Assembly (NCBI GenBank): GCA_013288015.1
Contig: JABDCR010000013.1
Span: 11,405 to 53,861 of the forward strand
Origin: Bacteroidota bacterium
GTDB lineage: Bacteria; Bacteroidota; Bacteroidia; B-17B0; Aurantibacillaceae
DNA length: 42,457 nt
Direction: 5' to 3'
Below, in pieces: positions 32,280-39,856 of this stretch; positions within the stretch are counted from its first letter, which is position 1, and each line of letters starts with the position of its first letter. The position numbers were made by a program, and so were the translations under genes. The notes beneath the pieces are model-generated. The model did no database searches. It was not told the origin of the DNA and saw nothing but the letters and a program-made list of their open reading frames with translations.

Positions 32280-33539
32280 ATGAAAAAAGAAACCTTTGTT
32301 GATTTTCTAATATTTACTTCTATTTTTATAAGTACAATTACTTTTTTTACCACCCCTTTTGAAGGTTATTTACATTATTTAATTTTTTTATTACTCTTTC
32401 CTTTTTTTATCCAGCGATATGGATTGCCAAAAGTTCCTTTTCAAATTATCCTGCTTCCGTTTTTTGTGGGGGTTTTTCAGGTGATGATGGGAAATAATGA
32501 ATGGTTTTTGTTTTTAAAAATTTTTTCAGGAGTTCTTTTAAGTACTATATTTTATTATTACGTAGTCCAGTATTATGATATTGATGTTGAAAAAATGTTT
32601 AGTTTATATTTAAAATGGGCTTATTGGTCGGCTATTATTGGCATTATTCAATATATATCTTTTAAAATTCATTTTAAACCCGGATATGATTATGGGTGGA
32701 TATTTAATAAATGGAGTGCTGTTGCAGGAGAAGGCGCTTTAATAAGAATCAATTCGATATATATGGAACCAGCTCAGTTAGGAATTATGTTAGGCCCAGC
32801 AGCTTTTGTAGCTATTTTAAATATTTTCCGTAAGCAAAACTTTGAATATAAAAACTATCAAAACTATATTATTCTTATTGCTATTTATTTAAGCAAATCA
32901 TCTACAGGGTATATAGGTTTATTTTTTGTTATTTTAATTATCGGTCTTAATTTAGGTTATATATCTTATCTAGCTTTGTTTTTAGTGGTAGGTGTTTTAG
33001 CTGGTATTGGTTTATATAATACTGTTGATGAAGTAAAATCAAGGGTAGATGCAGCTACGGCCTTATGGGTACACCAAAATTATAAGATAGAAAATTTAAA
33101 CACATCCAGTTTTGTGCAATATAACAACGCTCATGTGGCTTTTGAAAACTTTAAAGAACATCCACTATTTGGTACAGGAATGGGGTCTCATCTTGTAGCA
33201 TATGAAAAATATTCTTATACAAGAACTGGTGAAATTAGCTTTAAAGGAACGGATCTTAATAGTACAGATGCTAACAGCCTCTTTCTTCGTTTGGTATCAG
33301 AAACCGGCTTAATGGGGGTATTATTTTTTATGGTCATCATTTTAAATTGTTTTGTGGGAAATTCGGGAGCAGACGATACCCATTGGATAGTCTCGGGGGC
33401 TCTTTTGGTTCTAATTCTGCTTTGTTTATTACGGCAAGGAAATTACTTTTTAAATGGTTTTCCTTTTTTTCTTTGGCTTTACTATTACAATAAAATAGAA
33501 TATAATAATAAAAGTTTCATAAAAAAAGATGCAAGCTAG
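32280..33539 (+). CDS. O-antigen polymerase/ligase-like membrane protein
   Basis: A 419-residue inner-membrane protein with about 10-12 hydrophobic segments. A large external loop in the second half carries the sequence LFGTGMGSHLVAYEKY followed by DANSLFLRLVSETGLMGVLF, the pattern shared by O-antigen ligase (WaaL) and Wzy-type polymerase proteins. It starts 17 bases after the first GT4 gene. In a cluster like this, a Wzy-like polymerase that joins repeat units in the periplasm is the most likely role, but ligase function cannot be excluded. Confidence 0.82.
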   Translation: MKKETFVDFLIFTSIFISTITFFTTPFEGYLHYLIFLLLFPFFIQRYGLPKVPFQIILLPFFVGVFQVMMGNNEWFLFLKIFSGVLLSTIFYYYVVQYYDIDVEKMFSLYLKWAYWSAIIGIIQYISFKIHFKPGYDYGWIFNKWSAVAGEGALIRINSIYMEPAQLGIMLGPAAFVAILNIFRKQNFEYKNYQNYIILIAIYLSKSSTGYIGLFFVILIIGLNLGYISYLALFLVVGVLAGIGLYNTVDEVKSRVDAATALWVHQNYKIENLNTSSFVQYNNAHVAFENFKEHPLFGTGMGSHLVAYEKYSYTRTGEISFKGTDLNSTDANSLFLRLVSETGLMGVLFFMVIILNCFVGNSGADDTHWIVSGALLVLILLCLLRQGNYFLNGFPFFLWLYYYNKIEYNNKSFIKKDAS

Positions 33540-33615
33540 AAGATATGTGAGGTTGAAATACCAAATGCTTTAGTATTAAATATATTATCTACTTTTGGAT
33601 AAATTTAAATAACTC

Positions 33616-34683
33616 ATGTTACAAAAAAGCAATTATAAACATTCATTAAAGGCTCTTTCTGTTTATTTTTTGTTAAGCTATGCTTTTTTATATTTCGCCT
33701 ACAAATATTTTGCTCCGGATATAGCATGCGTTGATTTTTTTAATTATTATCCTTTGTATAAAGACTTTGACGTACAAAGCGTAGGATCTCCTTTTAATAC
33801 AAGATTGTTAAATCCACTTTTTGTATTCGTGTTTAATAAACTGGGCATTTATTACAATACATATACTTCGTTCCAAAATCCTGACATTAATCAATCAGTT
33901 TTTTTTAATGCACTATTGGTAAGTTATTTGGCTGTTGTTTTTACTGCTTTGGTAATTTATTTAACATGTTATAACTACTTTAAAAATAAATTATTCAGTT
34001 TTTTTGTGGGGTTATTTTATTTAATGGGAGGTGGAACATTGGTGTTTTGTATTAACCCGGCTACTGATGCCTTCTCAGTATTATTGCTTGCCTTAATCTT
34101 TAAATCATATACTGAAAAAAGCAAATGGATTTATCTCTTATTATTGCTTGCTGTTTTTCAACGTGAGTATATTTTTATGGTTATAAGTTTGATTGCTATA
34201 ATTGATTTTTGGTTTGATAGAAAAAATTTAAAAAACTATTTAAGTGTAGTTCTTGCTGCAGTTATCTGTTTTGGAATATATATGATTTTAAGAAGTACAA
34301 TTCTATACACCCCCGCTCATCCTGAACAATTAGAGTATAGCCAATATATATCAAGGTTATTGTTTCCAAAAATAAATTTTTCTGAATATATAAGGCAAGG
34401 TTTGTTTACACAAAATATTTTATTTACTTACTTATTTGTAATAATGTATAAGCTGGCTAAAAAGCAAACTGTTGTCAAAAAAAATATTTCGATAATTGGC
34501 ATGCTTATTCTACAAATAAACTTTATATGCCTAATTGCTTTACTGGGTAATAATATTGGACGAATTTTTTATATGACTACTCCAATTATATTATATTATT
34601 TGGCTATCGAAGTGTATCCTATCTATAGCAAGTATCAATTTAACCAAGGCAATACTAGTTTAGCGTCGAAAAATGAATCTTAA
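33616..34683 (+). CDS. Multispan membrane protein, unclassified
   Basis: A 355-residue, very hydrophobic protein with roughly 9-10 membrane segments and short loops. The first external loop has several acidic residues (FAPDIACVDFFNYYPLYKDF) and is followed by NTRLLNPLF. A second notable segment is LAVFQREYIFMVISL. An early acidic loop and this topology are reminiscent of GT-C glycosyltransferases or of EpsG/Wzy-like proteins, yet I see no diagnostic motif. It sits inside the polysaccharide cluster, 76 bases after the polymerase-like gene and 19 bases before the acyltransferase, so a role in glycan assembly is inferred from context. Confidence 0.75.
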   Translation: MLQKSNYKHSLKALSVYFLLSYAFLYFAYKYFAPDIACVDFFNYYPLYKDFDVQSVGSPFNTRLLNPLFVFVFNKLGIYYNTYTSFQNPDINQSVFFNALLVSYLAVVFTALVIYLTCYNYFKNKLFSFFVGLFYLMGGGTLVFCINPATDAFSVLLLALIFKSYTEKSKWIYLLLLLAVFQREYIFMVISLIAIIDFWFDRKNLKNYLSVVLAAVICFGIYMILRSTILYTPAHPEQLEYSQYISRLLFPKINFSEYIRQGLFTQNILFTYLFVIMYKLAKKQTVVKKNISIIGMLILQINFICLIALLGNNIGRIFYMTTPIILYYLAIEVYPIYSKYQFNQGNTSLASKNES

Positions 34684-34702
34684 ATTATTTTAGATAGCTT
34701 TT

Positions 34703-35815
34703 ATGGGAATAATTAGATTTTTATTGGCAATATCGGTGGTTATACATCATTGCGGCCCACTTTTTGGAATTTATCATCTTATCGGCGGGCAAATAGCTGT
34801 GCAATCATTTTTCATTATATCGGGGTTTTATATGTCATTAATATTAAATGAAAAATATATTGGGGTAAATAATTCATATAAATTATTTATAACCAATAGA
34901 TTAATTAAATTATATCCTATTTATTGGACAGTTCTCTTAGGAACATTATTAGCTTGTTTTGCAAAATATATAGTGACACATGGGCATGATATGGCAATTA
35001 TAAGCACTTATTTTTCTGTAAAATTTAATTTTTTTTCTTTTGCTTATTTAATATTAACTAATTTATTAATATTTGGTCAAGATGTTGTTATGTTTTTAGG
35101 CATAACACCCGAAAACGGAAACCTGTTTTTTACTACTAATTTCCGCGAAACAAACCCATTTTTGCTTTTCTTTCTTTTTATACCTCAGGCATGGTCTTTA
35201 GGTTGCGAACTTGTTTTTTATGTAATAGCACCTTTTATTTTAAGAAACGGAATTAAAATTGTTTTGGCTATTATATTAATTTCTTTTGGTCTCAGGCTTT
35301 TTATTTACGATTATTTAGGTTTAAAAATAGACCCCTGGACGTTTCGTTTTTTTCCGACCGAGATTATGTTTTTCCTTTTAGGATACATCTCCTATCGAAT
35401 ATATTTAGTAGTGCAGAAAAGGAATATTTCTCTTTTTTTAAATATGCTAGCCTTAACGGTTATATTGCTTTTTATATTTCTATATTATTTTATGCCCCTA
35501 ACTGATATTGCTTATTCCCCTTTCCCATTTAAATTAATTATCTACTATATCTGCTTTGTTATTTCTGTTCCTGTTCTGTTTAATTTTTTTAAGAAAAATA
35601 AATGGGATAATAAAATTGGAGAATTATCATATCCTATTTATATCTCTCATTATTTAATTATTATGATATCCTCAGGCTTACCTTATAGTATTCTTAAGTC
35701 AAGTTGGTGTATAGTGTTAATTACAATTTTGCTTTCTTATGTTTTAAATAAACTAATTGCTTCGCCAATTGAAAAGTATAGACAAACAAGATTAAAAACA
35801 ACTAATACTAATTAA
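34703..35815 (+). CDS. Acyltransferase family 3 (OafA-like)
   Basis: A 370-residue integral membrane protein with about 10 hydrophobic segments. The opening IRFLLAISVVIHHCGPLFG gives the family's conserved R5 and H15/H16, followed by VQSFFIISGFYMSLIL, and later WSLGCELVFYVIAPFIL and LSYPIYISHYLIIMI. Members move acetyl or other acyl groups from the cytoplasm onto sugars outside. There is little sequence before R5, so the N-terminus is shorter than in many relatives. It probably decorates the polysaccharide made by this cluster. Confidence 0.9.
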   Translation: MGIIRFLLAISVVIHHCGPLFGIYHLIGGQIAVQSFFIISGFYMSLILNEKYIGVNNSYKLFITNRLIKLYPIYWTVLLGTLLACFAKYIVTHGHDMAIISTYFSVKFNFFSFAYLILTNLLIFGQDVVMFLGITPENGNLFFTTNFRETNPFLLFFLFIPQAWSLGCELVFYVIAPFILRNGIKIVLAIILISFGLRLFIYDYLGLKIDPWTFRFFPTEIMFFLLGYISYRIYLVVQKRNISLFLNMLALTVILLFIFLYYFMPLTDIAYSPFPFKLIIYYICFVISVPVLFNFFKKNKWDNKIGELSYPIYISHYLIIMISSGLPYSILKSSWCIVLITILLSYVLNKLIASPIEKYRQTRLKTTNTN

Positions 35816-35856
35816 GAATATATACAGTCATTGAAAATTTATGAAGGCATGCAACA

Positions 35857-36915
35857 ATGAATTTAATTAAACAAAATATTGTATTTCTATATACCGAGAT
35901 TGCTCCTTATTTTTTGGCATGTTGTAATAAATTAATTGGAAGCTACAATGTAAATATCCATGTAATCCGATATCCGGTTAATAATGAAGCTCCTTTTTTG
36001 TTTAATGAAGCGGATAATAATATTGTTTTATATAATCGCAAACATTATTCTAAAGATGAATTATTAAAATTGGTGAAAAACATCAATCCCACTAAAATTA
36101 TTTGTAGCGGATGGGTAGACAAAGATTATTTACGTATTTGTAAAAGGTACAGTAAAAAAGTTCCAACCGTACTTACTTTAGACACGCATTGGAAAGGGAG
36201 CTTTAAGCAATATATTGCGAGTTTTTTAAGTCCATTTGTATTGAAAAATAAATTCTCTCACGCGTGGGTTCCGGGTGCTATACAAAGAAAATATGCAAAA
36301 AAATTAGGGTTTAAAGACACTGAAATCACTTTAGGTTTTTACAGTTGTGATGTTGATTATTTTTCGTCTATAAGAGATAAAATTGTAGCTCAGAAAAAAC
36401 AAAACTTTCCTAAGCGATTTATTTTTGTAGGGCGATATTATGATTTTAAAGGCGTAGATAAGCTTTGGCAAGCTTTTATAGAATTGCAAAACGAAAACCC
36501 AAACGAGTGGGAGTTGTGGTGCTTGGGTACAGGTAGTTTGCCGCCAGTACAACATCCTAAAATAAAGCATTGTGGTTTTGTTCAACCCGAAAATTTTTTA
36601 GAATACGCTCAACAAACAGGTGTTTTTATTATGCCTTCTTTGTTTGAACCTTGGGGGGTAGTGTTGCACGAATTTGCCACCATGGGCTTTCCTTTGTTAG
36701 TATCTGATAGGGTAGGAGCAGCCGAGGCTTTTTTACAAGATACTAAAAATGGATTTATTTTTAAAACAGATGATGTAAATTCTTTAAAAGAAAAGTTGAA
36801 AGAGATGATGCAATTGCCAACAGAACAGTTAAATTTGATGGGAGAATATAGTTATCAATTGGCACAAAATATAACACCAAAAATGTGGGCAGATAACTTA
36901 ATGAAATTTATATGA
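35857..36915 (+). CDS. GT4 glycosyltransferase
   Basis: A 352-residue GT-B enzyme. The N-terminal half is divergent (FLYTEIAPYFLACCNKLIGS). The donor-binding half is clear: RFIFVGRYYDFKGVDKLWQA and EX7E with E264 and E272 in EPWGVVLHEFATMGFPLLVS. The next gene starts inside its stop region (4-base ATGA overlap), implying coupled translation with the epimerase. It probably adds another sugar in the same pathway. Donor and acceptor are unknown. Confidence 0.9.
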   Translation: MNLIKQNIVFLYTEIAPYFLACCNKLIGSYNVNIHVIRYPVNNEAPFLFNEADNNIVLYNRKHYSKDELLKLVKNINPTKIICSGWVDKDYLRICKRYSKKVPTVLTLDTHWKGSFKQYIASFLSPFVLKNKFSHAWVPGAIQRKYAKKLGFKDTEITLGFYSCDVDYFSSIRDKIVAQKKQNFPKRFIFVGRYYDFKGVDKLWQAFIELQNENPNEWELWCLGTGSLPPVQHPKIKHCGFVQPENFLEYAQQTGVFIMPSLFEPWGVVLHEFATMGFPLLVSDRVGAAEAFLQDTKNGFIFKTDDVNSLKEKLKEMMQLPTEQLNLMGEYSYQLAQNITPKMWADNLMKFI

Positions 36916-37859
36916 TTAAAATTTTAGTAACTGGTGGCGCCGGAAATATTGGCAGCGCTTTGGTTGAAAAACTATTTCATAACAAAGAAAATTTTGTGGT
37001 AGTAGTTGATAATCTTTCTACCGGGTCTATAGATAAACTACCTGAGCAGCATTCGCATGCTTATACATTTATAAAGGGCGATGTAAATAATTACAGAGAT
37101 ATTTCTGAAATTATGCTTACTTATAAGTTTGATTATGTGTTTCACTTAGCAGCTGTTGTTGGTGTGCAGCGCACCCAAGAAAACCCGATTAGTGTATTAA
37201 ACGATATTGATGGAATAAAAAATATTTTAAACCTATCTAAAAACACATCGGTAAAACGTGTGTTTTTCTCATCTTCTTCCGAAGTATATGGAGAGCCTGT
37301 TTCACTTCCTCAACATGAACACACTACGCCGCTTAACTCGCGGGTGCCATACGCAGTTGTAAAAAACGTTGGTGAAAGTTTTTGCAAAAGCTATCAGCAA
37401 GAATATAATTTAGATTACACCATTTTTAGATTTTTTAATACATACGGGCCTAGTCAGAGTACCGATTTTGTGCTGCCGCGTTTTATATCGGCAGCCTTAA
37501 AAAATCAGGATATATCTATTTATGGAGATGGGTTGCAAACACGTACTTTTACATATATCGATGATAATATTGATACTTGTTTAGCTTGTCTTTATAAAAA
37601 CGAAATTGTAAATGATGTAATTAATATTGGCAACGATAAAATAATTACTGTGATAGATTTAGCTAAAAGTATTATAAATATTACAAAATCAAATTCAAAA
37701 ATCGTACACCTTCCACCACTTAAAGATGGTGATATGACCCGTCGTCAGCCCGATAATAAAAAAATGTTGCAATTATTAAATCGTAATTTAATATCCTTAG
37801 AAGAGGGAATTAAATTGATGTTAAACGACAAACACTTTTTAACTTCCATTGGTGTATAA
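36912..37859 (+). CDS. NAD-dependent sugar epimerase/dehydratase
   Basis: A 315-residue extended short-chain dehydrogenase. The Rossmann motif GGAGNIG is at residues 8-14, the FHLAAVVGV segment follows, and the active site shows SSSSEVYGEP with Y147 and K151 in PYAVVKN. FRFFNTYGP and TRTFTYIDD are also typical. Such enzymes act on nucleotide sugars, for example UDP-glucose/galactose/glucuronate 4-epimerases or 4,6-dehydratases; the sequence does not decide which. It overlaps its upstream and downstream neighbours (4 bases and 1 base), so it is in the core of the operon and likely supplies a donor for it. Confidence 0.92.
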   Translation: MIKILVTGGAGNIGSALVEKLFHNKENFVVVVDNLSTGSIDKLPEQHSHAYTFIKGDVNNYRDISEIMLTYKFDYVFHLAAVVGVQRTQENPISVLNDIDGIKNILNLSKNTSVKRVFFSSSSEVYGEPVSLPQHEHTTPLNSRVPYAVVKNVGESFCKSYQQEYNLDYTIFRFFNTYGPSQSTDFVLPRFISAALKNQDISIYGDGLQTRTFTYIDDNIDTCLACLYKNEIVNDVINIGNDKIITVIDLAKSIINITKSNSKIVHLPPLKDGDMTRRQPDNKKMLQLLNRNLISLEEGIKLMLNDKHFLTSIGV

Positions 37860-39745
37860 TGTGTGGCATTGCCGGAATAGTTTCTTCTAAAGTAACAAAA
37901 GATAAGGCAATTGTTGCGTTGCAACGAATGAATAATGCCATAGCTCATCGTGGGCCTGATGCTGAAGGAATTTGGGATGATAACTTTGCGTATTTTGGTC
38001 ATCGTAGATTATCTATTATTGATTTATCGGATAGCGGAACACAACCTTTACATTCTTACGATAATCGTTATGTAATAATTTATAATGGCGAGTTATATAA
38101 TTACAAAGAACTTAGGCTGCAATTACAACGTGCTATACAAGGCACACAAGAACAACCGTATTTTTTTAAAACACAAACCGATACCGAGGTTGTTTTAGCT
38201 GCCTATATGCGTTGGGGTGCAGATTGCCTGCAACATTTTAATGGCATGTTTGCATTTGCTATTTACGATAAACAAGAAAAAAATATTTTTATCGCCCGAG
38301 ATAGAATGGGTATAAAACCATTATACTATTCTTATCAAAACAACACATTGATTTTTGCTTCTGAGCTAAGAGCTGTTTTACAATCAAATTTGATAGAAAA
38401 GAAAATCAATCAGGATGCCTTGGTAGATTATTTACAATATCAAACCGTACACGCGCCAAACACCATTATAAACGAAGTGAAAATGTTGCTGCCGGGGCAT
38501 TATCTTACGATAGAAAATAATGAAGTAAAAACATGTGCTTATTGGCAGTTAGAAAAAAATGTAAATTATGCAAGCATTGGGAAATCGTATGAAGATATTT
38601 GTAAAGATATACGTACACTTTTTTACGAGGCGGTAGAGCGTCGTTTGGTTGCTGATGTTCCTTTTGGAGCTTTTTTGTCAGGGGGAATAGACTCTAGTGC
38701 TATAGTTGGTGCCATGTCTAAAATATCATCGCAACAGGTAAAAACTTTTTCAGTAGTGTTTAATGAAAGTGAATTTTCCGAATCGCATTATGCGCGCATA
38801 GTATCAGAAAAATTTAGGACAGACCATCACGAAATAAAATTAAACCCACAAGATTTTTTGCAACAGTTGCCCGAGGCTCTCAATGCAATGGATCACCCAA
38901 GTGGTGATGGACCTAACACCTATATTGTATCTAAAGCTACTAAAAATGCAGGAATTACGATGGCTTTGTCGGGTTTAGGAAGTGATGAAATTTTTTGCGG
39001 CTACGATATTTTTAAACGTAGTTATAAATTAGAGCAGCAATGGTGGCTTAATTTTGTTCCTAGATTATTAAGAGTTTCGGGTGCGGCAGCTTTAACATCT
39101 TTCAATAAAAATATAGCTGTACAAAAATTAGCACAAATACTTTCTAAACCGCAGGTTAATTTTAATTACGCCTATCCTTTATCGAGACAGGTGTTGTTGG
39201 ATAAACAAGTTAAACAGCTTTTGCAACGAAATGATTTACCCATGAATTCGGTTTATCGTTTTTTACGTTTACTTGAATTTGATGATAAAAACCATCGTTT
39301 AAGTAAATATTCTATTGCCGAAATTTCTACCTACATGCAAAATGTTTTATTACGCGATACTGACCAAATGAGTATGGCATCTGCGCTTGAAGTACGTGTG
39401 CCGTTTTTAGATTATAAATTGGTAGAGTACGTTCTAGGAGTTTCTGATAAACATAAATATCCTCATACACCTAAAAAATTATTGACAGATTCTTTACAGG
39501 ATTTATTGCCTGCTGAAATAATAAATCGTAAAAAAATGGGCTTTGTTTTGCCTTGGCAACTTTGGATGAAAAACGAATTAAAACAATTTTGCGAAGAAAA
39601 TTTAGCTGAGTTAGAGAGCATTGGTTTTAACCAACATGCTGTAAATAATTTATGGAAAACCTTTTTAAAAGGAGATGCGCAAATTACTTGGAGCCGTGTT
39701 TGGCCTTTGGTTACATTGGGTAATTGGCAAAAAAATATAAGATAA
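37859..39745 (+). CDS. asnB: Asparagine synthase-type glutamine amidotransferase
   Basis: A 628-residue two-domain enzyme. C2 after Met1 (MCGIAGIV) is the class II glutaminase nucleophile, with HRGPDAEG, YNGELYNYKELR and RDRMGIKPLYY following. The synthetase domain has the PP-loop LSGGIDSSAIVG near residue 275 and ALSGLGSDEIFCGY. True asparagine synthetase activity is possible, but in polysaccharide clusters homologues are thought to amidate uronic acid carboxyls or related groups. Its place at the end of the cluster, with a one-base overlap (TAATG) with the epimerase, favours that reading. A weak hairpin (39770-39787) follows. Confidence 0.9.
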   Translation: MCGIAGIVSSKVTKDKAIVALQRMNNAIAHRGPDAEGIWDDNFAYFGHRRLSIIDLSDSGTQPLHSYDNRYVIIYNGELYNYKELRLQLQRAIQGTQEQPYFFKTQTDTEVVLAAYMRWGADCLQHFNGMFAFAIYDKQEKNIFIARDRMGIKPLYYSYQNNTLIFASELRAVLQSNLIEKKINQDALVDYLQYQTVHAPNTIINEVKMLLPGHYLTIENNEVKTCAYWQLEKNVNYASIGKSYEDICKDIRTLFYEAVERRLVADVPFGAFLSGGIDSSAIVGAMSKISSQQVKTFSVVFNESEFSESHYARIVSEKFRTDHHEIKLNPQDFLQQLPEALNAMDHPSGDGPNTYIVSKATKNAGITMALSGLGSDEIFCGYDIFKRSYKLEQQWWLNFVPRLLRVSGAAALTSFNKNIAVQKLAQILSKPQVNFNYAYPLSRQVLLDKQVKQLLQRNDLPMNSVYRFLRLLEFDDKNHRLSKYSIAEISTYMQNVLLRDTDQMSMASALEVRVPFLDYKLVEYVLGVSDKHKYPHTPKKLLTDSLQDLLPAEIINRKKMGFVLPWQLWMKNELKQFCEENLAELESIGFNQHAVNNLWKTFLKGDAQITWSRVWPLVTLGNWQKNIR

Positions 39746-39798
39746 TCGCCTGTTTCAACCGTATTGTCTAAAACTGGAGTTTTTTTAACACCCGGAAC

Positions 39799-39829
39799 TT
39801 GTTTTTTCATGTTTATTAATATAGGTTTG
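39799..39829 (+). promoter_or_regulatory. Promoter of PKD-repeat protein gene
   Basis: TTG (39799-39801), a 20-base spacer and TAGGTTTG (39822-39829) fit the Bacteroidota promoter pattern. The transcript would start near 39836, about 20 bases before the ATG at 39857. A small inverted repeat (ggtttg/caaacc, 39824-39842) overlaps the core element. Confidence 0.65.
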
Positions 39830-39856
39830 GAATTCTCAAACCAAACGCAACCACTC

